From NCBI GenBank assembly GCA_019637335.1, contig JAHBVV010000008.1, positions 124,001 to 188,000 of the forward strand: 64,000 bases of DNA, given 5' to 3'. Below are positions 47,486-55,534 of this stretch, one piece after another. A program made the position numbers and the translations under genes. This DNA is from Candidatus Hydrogenedentota bacterium (GTDB taxonomy: Bacteria; Hydrogenedentota; Hydrogenedentia; Hydrogenedentales; JAEUWI01). The notes under the pieces are model-generated. The model saw nothing but the letters and a program-made list of their open reading frames with translations. It searched no databases and was not told the DNA's origin. The stretch's first letter is position 1. Every line of letters begins with the position of its first letter.

Positions 47486-50400
47486 TTAGCGGAAATAGAC
47501 TTTCAGCGTCTTGATTTCGAAGGGGGCGATGTTGAATTCGGCGGTGTCATCGCGGGTTTTGAGGGGGGTGTCTTCTTCTTCCATGAGGTTGCAGGAGACG
47601 GCCTTTTTCACCGGGCGGCCGAAGCTGATTTCGACGGGGCCGCGGGTGTTTCCGGCTTCGTAGAGGCGGATGATGACGGCGTTGTCGGCTTCGGCTTTTT
47701 TCACGGCTTCGACGAGGACCTTCGGGTTACTGACCTGGCAGAAGGCAATCGCGGGGGCCGCGCCGCCGGTTTCCGCGCCGGGCGCGGCGGTCAGGGGCGC
47801 GTTGAGCGCGTAGGCTTCGCGCACGACGCTCTCGACCGCGAAGGGTCTGTGGTGGGGGAGGAGCGCGTAGGTGAATTCGTGGGCGCCGATATCCGCCTGC
47901 TCGTCGGGGCAGCGGGGGGAGCGCAGGAGGGTCAGGGAGAGCATGCCGTCGAGGGTGTCGTAGCCGTACTTGCAGTCGTTCAACAGCGCGACGCCGTAGT
48001 CGCCCTCGGAGAGGTCGACCCACTTGTGGGCGCAGGCCTCGAAGCGGGCGCGGTCCCAGGAGGTGTTCTCGTGCAAGTTGCGGAGGACGTGGCCGAACTG
48101 GATCTCGGCGCGGATGTGCGGCGCGTGGATGTCGAGCGGGAAGCCGGCCTTGAGGAGCGTACGCTCTTCCCGCCAGTCCACGCGTGTTTTGAAATCGATG
48201 CGGCGGGTGTGCGCGTAGACGTGCATGTCCTGAACGAGTCGGGAGCGACGCCCGATCTTCCAGGCGGAGCGGATGGCGAGGAAGAGCGGGCCATCGGCCA
48301 GCAGCTCGCGGGATTCGAGGTTTTCCACCGTCTGGACGTGGTCGCGGTAGTAGCGGTCGATGTCCCAGGCGTCCCAGAAGAGGGGCATGTCCTCGGCGGT
48401 GTAGAACTGGTTCAGCGCGGCGCCGGGCTGGACGATATCGCGGTTCGCTTCCTTGTCGACGAGTTGCTTGATGCGCCCGGCCTTGTCGAAGGCGATGGTG
48501 TAGTGCGGCGTTTCGAGGCCCTTGCCGGAATAGCGGAAGGGCGACGTTACTTCGGGCTCCCGGTCGCGCAGGGCGATGGGCGCGACGCTCAGGCTGCCGG
48601 CGCGAACGCGCACGGCGAGGCCCTTGGGCGTTTTCTGGCAGGGGAGCGCGCGCCCCTCGCCGTCGCAGGCGGAGGTGGCGTCCGGATCGGGGATGAGCGC
48701 CAGGTCTTCGCGGTTCCAGGAGAGCGGGTTCGCGACGATCCAGGCGCGTCCTTCGGCATCGGGGATGAGCTGGCCGGCCAGGGCGGCCAGTGCGTCGCTT
48801 TTGAGGGCCGTGAGCTTCTCTTCCAGCCGCGCGTATTCCGCCTCCGCCACCTCGTAGACGCGCCGGATGCTGGAGCCGGGGATGATGTCGTGGAACTGGT
48901 TGGTGAGGAGGACGCGCCAGTAGGATTCCAGCGTGGCGGCGGGATAGGGCGCGCCGAAGGGCATGGCCATGCTTGCGTAGAGCTCCACTTCGCGCAGGAG
49001 GAATTCCAGCTTCCGGTTGTAGCGCTTGGTGCGCGCCTGCGCCGTGTAGGTTCCCCGGTGGTACTCCAGGTACAGCTCGCCGGACCACACCGGGCGTCGG
49101 GCCGGGGCCTCGCGAAGTTCGCGGAGGAATTCCGACACGTTGACCCATTCGGTTCGGACGCAGCCCTCGAGATCGGCCATGCGCGCGGCGTACTCGCACA
49201 TTTCGCGGGTCGGTCCGCCGCCGCCGTCGCCCCAGCCGACCGAGCTCAGCGTGGCGTCCTGGACTTCCTTATGTTGTACGCGATTCCAGACGTGTTGGGA
49301 GGCCTCCGGCAGCACCGGCGCGTTGTAGCCCATGAATTCGCCCATGGTGTTGATGTAGTGCGTGAAGATTTGCGTGCCGTCGATGCCCTCCCACAGGAAG
49401 GTGTCGTAGGGGAAGCGGTTGGTGTCGCCCCAGTTGATCTTGCTGGTGACGAAGTTCTGGATGCCGCTCTTCCGGAGGATCTGGGGCAGGGCGGCGCTGT
49501 AGCCGAAGACATCCGGCAGCCACAGCGTGTCGCCGGTATAGCCGAAGAGCTCGCGCGTCTTCTTGCGGCCCTCCAGGAACTGCCGCACGAGGGATTCGCC
49601 CGAGGGGACATTGCAGTCCGCCTCCACCCACATGCCGCCGTTGGGCTCCCAGCGGCCTTCCTTGACCCGCTTCTGGATTTTCGGGAGGAGGGCCGGGTAG
49701 TGCGTTTCGATGACGTCGTAGAGCCAGGGCTGCGACTGCTGGAAGCGGAAGCCGGGGTACTGGTCCATCAGGTTCAGCACCGTCGAGAAGGATTTCGCGG
49801 CCTTGCGGATCGATTCGCGGACGGGCCAGAGCCAGCCGATATCGATATGGCAGTGGCCGGCGATGCCGACGCGCGGGGCGGTGGGGCCATTTTTCAGGGC
49901 CAGCGCGGGCGCGAGGGCCTTGCGCGCCGCCGCGGCCGCCGCCTCCAGCTCCGCTTCGTCCGCCCATTGCATGGGCACGAGGTTCAGCGCGTTGTTGAGC
50001 GCCGACAGGATCTTCGCGCGGCGCAGGCTGTTCTCGTCGAGCATGCGTGCGGTCCGGTAGAGGACGTCCGCATCGAAAAAGAGCCCCGCCACGGCCTCGC
50101 GCTCGCAGACCAGCGCGCTGCATTCGAGCGGGAGCGGCGGCTCCACGCCCGGATCGCGTTCCGTGAACTGGTGCGTGTACATACGCGGCTCCGCGTAGGC
50201 GTCGAAGCCGGGAATCGGGTGGCCCGTGTAGGCCTCCACGTGGAGCAGGTGCGTTTCGCCGCCCCGCGCGGGAGCGTGAAGCAAGACCTCCTCGTGGGCG
50301 TGGTTCATGCCGGCAAAGGGCGCGCCGTCGACCCAGAGGAGCTTGTCGGTGTGGCTGCGGTGGCGGTAGAACACGCGCCGCCCGCGCGCCTCTCGGGGAA

Positions 50401-50614
50401 TCTCGATTTGCGCGCGGAACCACGTTGTGTTCCAGTGGGCCCCGAAGGTCGAGCCCACCGGCGCGGGCGCCCAGCCGCTCCCCTCCGGCGGCGTGCGCAG
50501 GTGTTCGTCCGTCTCCCACTCTTCCAGCGGGACCTCCGCGAGCACGGCGTAGCGCCAGGCCCGCAGTTTTTCGATGCGGCGGCCGAGTTTCTCGATTATC
50601 TTCGGGGGTAGCAT
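47486..50614 (-). CDS. Glycoside hydrolase family 38 alpha-mannosidase
   Basis: A 1042-residue protein starting at ATG 50614 with AAGGA 5 bp upstream; the long in-frame extension beyond lacks composition support. No signal peptide, so it is probably cytoplasmic. GH38 catalytic features are clear: GHCHIDIGWLWPVRES (about residue 254; zinc His/Asp), GGMWVEADCNVPSGESLVRQ (the Asp near 332 is the expected nucleophile), and TNQFHDIIPGSSI (about 573; zinc His/Asp). The C-terminal beta domains end with VEISFGRPVKKAVSCNLMEE. Length fits bacterial GH38 enzymes such as those trimming N-glycans or alpha-mannan. With the sulfatase and esterase nearby, it suggests glycan use. The operon appears single-gene. 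Confidence 0.95.
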   Translation of the reverse strand: MLPPKIIEKLGRRIEKLRAWRYAVLAEVPLEEWETDEHLRTPPEGSGWAPAPVGSTFGAHWNTTWFRAQIEIPREARGRRVFYRHRSHTDKLLWVDGAPFAGMNHAHEEVLLHAPARGGETHLLHVEAYTGHPIPGFDAYAEPRMYTHQFTERDPGVEPPLPLECSALVCEREAVAGLFFDADVLYRTARMLDENSLRRAKILSALNNALNLVPMQWADEAELEAAAAAARKALAPALALKNGPTAPRVGIAGHCHIDIGWLWPVRESIRKAAKSFSTVLNLMDQYPGFRFQQSQPWLYDVIETHYPALLPKIQKRVKEGRWEPNGGMWVEADCNVPSGESLVRQFLEGRKKTRELFGYTGDTLWLPDVFGYSAALPQILRKSGIQNFVTSKINWGDTNRFPYDTFLWEGIDGTQIFTHYINTMGEFMGYNAPVLPEASQHVWNRVQHKEVQDATLSSVGWGDGGGGPTREMCEYAARMADLEGCVRTEWVNVSEFLRELREAPARRPVWSGELYLEYHRGTYTAQARTKRYNRKLEFLLREVELYASMAMPFGAPYPAATLESYWRVLLTNQFHDIIPGSSIRRVYEVAEAEYARLEEKLTALKSDALAALAGQLIPDAEGRAWIVANPLSWNREDLALIPDPDATSACDGEGRALPCQKTPKGLAVRVRAGSLSVAPIALRDREPEVTSPFRYSGKGLETPHYTIAFDKAGRIKQLVDKEANRDIVQPGAALNQFYTAEDMPLFWDAWDIDRYYRDHVQTVENLESRELLADGPLFLAIRSAWKIGRRSRLVQDMHVYAHTRRIDFKTRVDWREERTLLKAGFPLDIHAPHIRAEIQFGHVLRNLHENTSWDRARFEACAHKWVDLSEGDYGVALLNDCKYGYDTLDGMLSLTLLRSPRCPDEQADIGAHEFTYALLPHHRPFAVESVVREAYALNAPLTAAPGAETGGAAPAIAFCQVSNPKVLVEAVKKAEADNAVIIRLYEAGNTRGPVEISFGRPVKKAVSCNLMEEEDTPLKTRDDTAEFNIAPFEIKTLKVYFR

Positions 50615-50707
50615 GGGAATCCTTCGCGGTGTTCGGGCGGGCAGAGCCGAGCCGCCCTTGATGGCGGGGATTCTACCACAGCCCCGCGTCGGGCGGGAGG
50701 AGAGGCC

Positions 50708-50902
50708 CGACCGGAATCGCTGGACGCCATTGCGGCCACCTACCCCGGTCCCCTGCCCGTGGACCCGTTCAGCGGCGGGCCGCTCCAATACCGGCTCGAG
50801 CGACGGCTTCGTGTTGTACAGCGTGGACCGCGACGGGGTCGATGATGGCGGGACCGCCGGCAGCCGCAGCGAGGGGGATTTGGTCTGGACCGCCACGCGG
50901 TA
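50708..50902 (+). pseudogene. Frameshifted 3' fragment of a DPFSGxPL-type gene
   Basis: The plus strand reads ESLDAIAATYPGPLPVDPFS followed by GGPLQYRLE in one frame. After about 50805 it continues as DGFVLYSVDRDGVDDGGTAG and SEGDLVWTATR to a TAG in another frame. P-x-DPFSG-PL-YR and GFVLYS(V)G-DG-DDGG are the recognisable tail of a protein type common in this kind of genome. Only the last about 65 codons are present, with one frameshift and no start. Confidence 0.7.
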
Positions 50903-50998
50903 GCCGCCGCCCCTGAAAGCCTCTCGTTCGGGTATGCATCGGGGTGGGGTTGATATACTCCATCAACCGCCACCCCAACCCGACAAGGAATCACCCCG

Positions 50999-51526
50999 GT
51001 GGAAATCGAAACCCCACGGCTCCGGCTGCGCCCCTGGCGTCCGGAAGACAAGCGTGCTCTCCTGCGCCACGCGGACAACCCCAACGTCGCGCGCAATCTC
51101 ACGGACATCTTCCCCTCGCCCTACACCGAGGCCGACGCCGGTCGCTGGCTCGACGCCCGCGCGAACGACGAAGGTCCCTGCCGGCTGTTCGCTATCGTGA
51201 TCGACGGCGAGGCCGCCGGCGGGATCGGCATTCACGGGCGTGAGGATGTCCACGCAAAGACTGCGGAGATTGGGTACTGGCTGGGCGAGGTCCATTGGGG
51301 TCAAGGCTACATGACCGAAGCGTTGCGGGCTCTCTTGCCCTACGCCTTCGCCACTTTCGATCTCCACCGTCTCGAAGCCTATCATTTCGGCTGGAACCCC
51401 GCTTCGGGGCGCGTGCTGGAAAAGGTCGGCTTCCGCCTGGAAGGCTGCCTCCGCGAACGCATCTGCAAGAACGGCGTCTATACCGACAGCCTCATGTACG
51501 GGCTGCTCCGGGGTGAGTTTCTGTAA
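50999..51526 (+). CDS. GNAT-family N-acetyltransferase (RimJ/RimL-like)
   Basis: A 175-residue protein starting at GTG 50999, with AAGGA about 10 bp upstream and a possible TATACT box at 50954. It shows the RimJ/RimL layout: METPRLRLRPW-type opening (here EIETPRLRLRPWRPEDKRAL), strand-helix AEIGYWLGEVHWGQGYMTEA (motif A, acetyl-CoA pyrophosphate loop GQGYMT) and LEAYHFGWNPASGRVLEKVG, the usual motif B with N-x-x-S. It transfers acetyl from acetyl-CoA to a protein N-terminus or a small amine; the target is not predictable. It lies isolated between a gene fragment and the repeat nest at 51.6 kb. Confidence 0.93.
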   Translation: MEIETPRLRLRPWRPEDKRALLRHADNPNVARNLTDIFPSPYTEADAGRWLDARANDEGPCRLFAIVIDGEAAGGIGIHGREDVHAKTAEIGYWLGEVHWGQGYMTEALRALLPYAFATFDLHRLEAYHFGWNPASGRVLEKVGFRLEGCLRERICKNGVYTDSLMYGLLRGEFL

Positions 51527-51619
51527 TTGCGTTCGATGATTACCGTGCCGCGCGCCTCATTCTACTCCAGGAGTGGCAGGAGTCCACTTGAAAAGCGACA
51601 GCCGTCATCCCCACGGAAG

Positions 51620-51820
51620 GGGCTGTCGGTTTAACTGGTGCGGATGCCTCAAAACCTACAATTTTGTACTAACGCCCTACAGCGTCATTCCCGCGAACGC
51701 GGGAATCCAGCGGAATTCGGAGGTTTGTACGATCGCGTTGCTGGATCCCCGCGTTCGCGGGGATGACGGATCTTTTCATTCCTTCCATAGTGTAGGGTGC
51801 GTTAAGTAAACCGACAGCCC
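51620..51820. mobile_element. Miniature element, family 1, copy A (201 bp)
   Basis: Ends GGGCTGTCGGTTTA and, inverted, TAAACCGACAGCCC; direct 6-bp duplications CGGAAG lie just outside (51614-51619 and 51821-51826). Its core (51683-51768) is a complete 86-bp REPIN-like double hairpin, CGTCATTCCCGCGAACGCGG to CCGCGTTCGCGGGGATGACG. No open reading frame could encode a transposase, so it is non-autonomous. Confidence 0.88.
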
Positions 51821-51884
51821 CGGAAGTGGGAATTCGGCGAACGAGCAACGCGACCCTTACAAATCCTCTGGATTCCCGCTTTCG

Positions 51885-52085
51885 GGGCTGTCGGATTAAC
51901 GTGTGCGGCGAGCGCATTTCCTACAATTTTGTGCTAACGCCCTATGGCGTCATTCCCGCGAAAGCGGGAATCCATTGGAACTCGGAGGTTTGTGCGTTCG
52001 CGTTGCTGGATCTCCGCGTTCGCGGGGATGACGGATCTTTTCATTCCTTCCATAGTGTAGGGCGAGTTAAGTAAACCGACAGCCC
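51885..52085. mobile_element. Miniature element, family 1, copy B (201 bp)
   Basis: Same length, ends and orientation as copy A, with a few substitutions. Direct duplications CTTTCG at 51879-51884 and 52086-52091. Its core is again an 86-bp double hairpin beginning CGTCATTCCCGCGAAAGCGG. The target is the tip of the second hairpin of the host repeat, and CTTTCG is the complement of CGAAAG, close to copy A's target CGGAAG. Confidence 0.88.
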
Positions 52086-52200
52086 CTTTCGCGGGAATGA
52101 CGAATACTTCCAGTGTTTGAGGGCATTTCGGATCCACGGGCGCTATACCTCAGACGGTCAAAATACTGCGGGAATACGAATTTTCGCACGACGGGCGCAT

Positions 52201-52536
52201 TCAGGCGGGAATGACGCGTGTCCGGCCGTGCTCCCGGGCTTTGGGCTTGGGCTTGAGCGTTATCTCAACATCGATATCCAATGCGTTGAGAAAGCGCATC
52301 AGCCGTTCGAGCGTGAATCCCTTTAGGTTTCCGTTTACTATGGCGGAGACCTTCGCCTGGTCAATGCCCATGATTTCGGCGGCCTGGCGCTGGGTCAAAC
52401 CGCGCGCTTCCATGGCATCCTGAATGTGCATCGCCATCGTTGACTTAACAAGCGCCCGCTCCGGATTTCGAAACCCAAAATCGCGATACGGGTTCTTCGA
52501 GCATTTGAACTTTTCTATGCTGCTGTCGACGGGCAT
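52201..52536 (-). CDS. HigA-like XRE-family antitoxin (second pair)
   Basis: A 111-residue protein starting at ATG 52536. An XRE-type HTH is clear at residues 45-95: IQDAMEARGLTQRQAAEIMG, IDQAKVSAIVNGNLKGFTLE, RLMRFLNALDIDVEITLKPK. The preceding residues (DSSIEKFKCSKNPYRDFGFR) are like those of HigA2/NadS-type antitoxins coupled to Gp49-like toxins. It follows the toxin gene by 20 bp on the same strand, again toxin-first. It is unlike the HigA at 17.7 kb, so the two pairs were acquired separately. Likely autorepressor of the promoter at 52963-52991. Confidence 0.88.
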   Translation of the reverse strand: MPVDSSIEKFKCSKNPYRDFGFRNPERALVKSTMAMHIQDAMEARGLTQRQAAEIMGIDQAKVSAIVNGNLKGFTLERLMRFLNALDIDVEITLKPKPKAREHGRTRVIPA

Positions 52537-52556
52537 GGATTCGATTCCTCATGTGG

Positions 52557-52901
52557 CTATTTGGGCCGGTGTTCTCTACTCAGTGCTTTGAGCCTGGCTC
52601 GAACTATATCCATTTCTTTCCTGGGGGTTGCTATGCCCCGCTTTGATTTCTTCTTGAACGCATGTAGCACATTGACTGTGCCCGGAAATCGCGTCGTGTA
52701 GATCACGCGATAGGCATCGCCGGCGTGGCCGTACGGTATCTCCATTTCACGGGCGCCCGGAAATCCCTTCAGTGGTTTGGCCAATTGGTGTTTTCGACCA
52801 TTACACGCCAGGAAAAGCCCGTGAAGCATTACCTCTTGAACTTCCAGTGGAAACTTCCGAAAATCCCTTTGGCTACCCGCGCAAAACAGCAAGTCGTCCA
52901 T
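52557..52901 (-). CDS. HigB/Gp49-like RelE-superfamily toxin (second pair)
   Basis: A 114-residue protein starting at ATG 52901. It has the phage-derived Gp49/HigB pattern: DFRKFPLEVQEVMLHGLFLA, LAKPLKGFPGAREMEIPYGH (the conserved KPLKGF and E-x strands), DAYRVIYTTRFPGTVNVLHA and FKKKSKRGIATPRKEMDIVR, whose FKKKSK-type motif forms the RNase active-site strand. Complete length and intact motif suggest an active mRNA interferase. It precedes its antitoxin by 20 bp. It probably cleaves translated mRNA when not bound by the antitoxin; this is family knowledge, not shown here. Confidence 0.9.
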   Translation of the reverse strand: MDDLLFCAGSQRDFRKFPLEVQEVMLHGLFLACNGRKHQLAKPLKGFPGAREMEIPYGHAGDAYRVIYTTRFPGTVNVLHAFKKKSKRGIATPRKEMDIVRARLKALSREHRPK

Positions 52902-52962
52902 GGACGAGCGTCCTCACGTATCCCCGATTGCCATGCCGCGAATATACAGATCGACCACCCGA

Positions 52963-52991
52963 ATGATGCCATATCTGGCATGCTCTGTCAA
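52963..52991 (-). promoter_or_regulatory. Promoter/operator of the second HigBA pair
   Basis: On the minus strand TTGACA (52991-52986) and CATCAT (52968-52963) have a 17-bp spacer. The spacer contains ATGCCA-gata-TGGCAT (inverted arms at 52966-52981), a probable antitoxin operator. Confidence 0.6.
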
Positions 52992-53002
52992 TAAGCGCCC
53001 CA

Positions 53003-53261
53003 CTAAGGCAGCCGCAGTTCGTTCGGGCGGGTCCATTTGATTTTCGACGCCCATACGCGGCCCTTGCCGCCGTGTTTTTCGGGTTCACCGGATTGGTGCA
53101 TGCCTTCGCCGACGGTGATCCAGGTTTCGTGGGGGCTGACGGTGACGACGCCGAAGTTGCCGAGCATGGCGCCGCGTTCGGGGACGACGATCTGTTCGGT
53201 GGCGCGGATGATGCGCATGGATTTGGTGTCGACCTGACTCATGAAGAGGGGGGCGCGGTAT
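53003..53261 (-). pseudogene. 3' fragment of the sialidase-like gene (partial duplicate)
   Basis: The minus-strand frame ends in TRPNELRLP and contains ATEQIVVPERGAMLGNFGVV and TVSPHETWITVGEGMHQSGE. It is nearly identical to the C-terminus of the complete gene at 55535-56770, and the DNA matches closely over about 254 bp (53006-53259 against 55538-55791). The match stops abruptly within the codons for RAPLF; everything upstream of that is missing, so it has no working N-terminus. Confidence 0.85.
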
Positions 53262-53291
53262 ACGTAAGGCCCAAATGGGCGTGAGAAGTGC

Positions 53292-53320
53292 TTGACAGCG
53301 GGAGCGCGGCAGTTTATGTT
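53292..53320 (+). promoter_or_regulatory. Promoter upstream of the regulatory-like-domain protein
   Basis: TTGACA (53292-53297) and TATGTT (53315-53320) with a 17-bp spacer. A strong GGAGGGAG ribosome site at 53336-53343 and ATG 53351 follow. Confidence 0.65.
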
Positions 53321-53350
53321 GGGAGGAGGCTGGTACGGAGGGAGTTTTCA

Positions 53351-53569
53351 ATGATCGATGAAGACTTCAGACAACGTGCGTTACGGTTGTCGACCTTTTC
53401 GCTCCCCCAACGAAATATCGGCGTGTCGTCGCAGGCAATCATGCCGGCTGTGTTCATGACGTCCGGGGCCGGTGATCGTAGTTGGCGCGGATATTTTCCG
53501 GTTGCATCCCGGCGCCCGCGTCGACATGTTGTTTCGACAATCGGAAAGGCAATTCGGGGCCATGAGTAA
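53351..53569 (+). CDS. Small hypothetical protein, possibly a coupled leader gene
   Basis: A 72-residue frame (MIDEDFRQRALRLSTFSLPQ, NIGVSSQAIMPAVFMTSGAG) starting at ATG 53351 with GGAGGGAG about 7 bp upstream. Its stop (53567-53569) overlaps the next gene's ATG (53562) by 8 bp, which fits translational coupling. The sequence matches no family I recognise and becomes Arg-rich toward the end (YFPVASRRPRRHVVS). It may be a short leader or a decayed 5' portion. The good ribosome site and promoter are the main support. Confidence 0.4.
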   Translation: MIDEDFRQRALRLSTFSLPQRNIGVSSQAIMPAVFMTSGAGDRSWRGYFPVASRRPRRHVVSTIGKAIRGHE

Positions 53570-55490
53570 CCGGCGATGGATTATTGTGCTTGTATTGCTG
53601 GCCGCTCTCGGCGGCTTCCTGTGGTGGCAAAGCGGCGTCGGTTCAGATGACCCTCGGGAAGTAGCGATTGGCGGTTTGCCGCAGGACTCCCAGAAAGGGG
53701 GCGATTCGCGCGAGGAGCCCCGGCCTGAAGTCCCGTCGGATGTTGTCGCCGAGGCGCCCGACGTCGCTCAAGACGCGGCGGCCGATGCCGCGGAGCAGGA
53801 GCGATTGGACCGCCTGCTCTTTCCCCGGCTGGACGATAGCGAGTGGGCGATCGAGGGCCGGGTATTGGACGAGAAGGGCGTTCCGCTGCCGGGCGCCAGC
53901 ATCTCCGCGATGCCCCTTGGCCGGTCGCTACTTGAAACCACCCATGCGGAGTCGGATGCCCGGGGCTTTTATCGAGTCGGCGTCATAGACGAGGGGCGTT
54001 ATCGGGTGACGGCAGAACTGATTCCCAAGAGCTCAGAAACGCACGACGAAGTGCTTGCGGGCAGCACGGGCGTGGACTTTGTCCTCGGGCTCAGGGGCGC
54101 GGTCGAGGGGCGGGTGCTGGACAGTCGAACGCGGGAGCCCGTGACGAGTTTTCAGATTGGCTTTCTGCGGGGGCGGATTCCAGATCCGAATCCACCCGGT
54201 GGATTTCAATTTCGGGGCCAGGGGGATCTGGAGGGGCGCTTTCGCCTGGAGAACGTGGAGGCGGGCGATGTGAGCCTCTTCGTGCGGGCTTCGGGTTTCG
54301 TCAACGCCGCTGTAATCGTGAACGATGTCCCTCCCGGCGACACGGTACGGGGAGTTGAAGTGTACCTGGAACCGGCATATACCATTTCGGGGCTTGTGGT
54401 GGACAGCTCCGGAGCGCCGGTGGCCAATGCCGAGGTCGTGGTGTACGAGGCGGGTAGTGTTATCTACCACACATCGCCCACCTCCCGTAGCGACGAAAGC
54501 GGCGGTTTTCTCGTCGGCGGTCTGGTGGTCGGGGAGTATGTCGTCAACGGGCGTCACGAGGATTACGCCAGTGGGGAGGCGGCATTCACCATTCCAACCG
54601 CGGACCCCGTAACGGTTGTTCTACTTGCGGGCGGCGCCATTGAGGGGCGGGTAACGCTGGGCGGCTTTTCCGTCCCCGGCGCCCACATGTACATCAGTTC
54701 CGACGCAATCGCACGCGAACTTACCGCCAGAACGGACGGGGAAGGCCATTATCACGTCACGGGCGTGACACCGGGCGTGGCGCGTGTTCGCGCGTCGATA
54801 GGAACGCACCCGATCACCCGATCGCGCTCGGTGGAATCGCAGGTCCGCGTGGGAGAAACCGCCGTAGCGGACATCGAATTCCCCCTGGCCGACGCGTCTA
54901 TCGAGGGGAATATCTACGGCGCGAATATGGAGCCTGCCGAAGCTTCCATCACGCTGATTGTCGATTCCGCCGGGCATATAGAACATTTCCGGAAGTCCCG
55001 CGCGTTGGGCGCCTACGCTATTGAAGAAGTTCCGCCCGGCCCGGCGACGTTGGAGGCGCTTAGTGAGCAGGGGCTCCTGAAGCGAATTACGGTTGAACTC
55101 GTTGCGGGCGAGACACTGCTTCAGGACATCCATCTCGACACGGGTTTTGAAATCGTGTGCGCTTTTTCGGTTCCCGGAAGTGAATTCGACGAAATCTGGG
55201 CCGTGGCGATTGCGGGCGAGCTCCCGCCGCCGGAGATGACGCAGACGGGATTGAACGAGGTTCGGGCGCTGGCCGCGGCTTCGGCCAGATCGCAGCACGG
55301 GGAACCGGTGCTATTGGGCGGATTGGAGCCGGGAACCTACACGGTTTTCTCCTGGGCGCAACCGGTGGACTTTCACTTCGCACCCCGCGATACGTGGCCC
55401 GCGCTTATCGCCGACGCGCCAGCGGCCCTGGCTGTTGTGACGTTGGGCGAGGGGAATGAGCGGGAGGAAATCGAGCTCGTGCTTCGGTAG
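53562..55490 (+). CDS. Membrane-anchored protein with several carboxypeptidase-regulatory-like (CNA-B-like) domains
   Basis: This 642-residue protein starts at ATG 53562 and opens with one membrane segment (RRWIIVLVLLAALGGFLWWQ), then an acidic linker. Repeated beta-sandwich units follow: WAIEGRVLDEKGVPLPGASI, AVEGRVLDSRTREPVTSFQI, YTISGLVVDSSGAPVANAEV, AIEGRVTLGGFSVPGAHMYI and SIEGNIYGANMEPAEASITL. These match carboxypeptidase-regulatory-like domains with the usual SGRVL-D-xx-G-P(V/L)-A-A pattern. No peptidase domain is present, so a structural periplasmic role is likely. It lies in the segment between the two copies of the sialidase 3' end. Surface assembly is plausible; no partner is obvious. 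Confidence 0.82.
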   Translation: MSNRRWIIVLVLLAALGGFLWWQSGVGSDDPREVAIGGLPQDSQKGGDSREEPRPEVPSDVVAEAPDVAQDAAADAAEQERLDRLLFPRLDDSEWAIEGRVLDEKGVPLPGASISAMPLGRSLLETTHAESDARGFYRVGVIDEGRYRVTAELIPKSSETHDEVLAGSTGVDFVLGLRGAVEGRVLDSRTREPVTSFQIGFLRGRIPDPNPPGGFQFRGQGDLEGRFRLENVEAGDVSLFVRASGFVNAAVIVNDVPPGDTVRGVEVYLEPAYTISGLVVDSSGAPVANAEVVVYEAGSVIYHTSPTSRSDESGGFLVGGLVVGEYVVNGRHEDYASGEAAFTIPTADPVTVVLLAGGAIEGRVTLGGFSVPGAHMYISSDAIARELTARTDGEGHYHVTGVTPGVARVRASIGTHPITRSRSVESQVRVGETAVADIEFPLADASIEGNIYGANMEPAEASITLIVDSAGHIEHFRKSRALGAYAIEEVPPGPATLEALSEQGLLKRITVELVAGETLLQDIHLDTGFEIVCAFSVPGSEFDEIWAVAIAGELPPPEMTQTGLNEVRALAAASARSQHGEPVLLGGLEPGTYTVFSWAQPVDFHFAPRDTWPALIADAPAALAVVTLGEGNEREEIELVLR

Positions 55491-55534
55491 GGCCTGCCAT
55501 TGCGGGAGAAGCGTTGCCGGACGAGGGCGATTCA

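Larger units (their letters stand above)
51603..52102. repeat. Double-hairpin repeat (86 bp) interrupted at both hairpin tips by miniature elements
   Basis: Removing the elements at 51620-51820 and 51885-52085 and one copy of each 6-bp target duplication joins 51603-51619, 51827-51884 and 52092-52102. This gives an 86-bp double hairpin (CGTCATCCCCACGGAAGTGG on the left, TTCCCGCTTTCGCGGGAATG on the right) of the same length as the intact repeat at 2352-2437. No gene lies in this stretch. Confidence 0.88.

Noticed and set aside
47249-50611. Long plus-strand frame opposite the GH38 gene
   Set aside because: The GH38 frame on the minus strand carries all catalytic motifs; the opposite frame has no motif and starts inside repeat DNA.
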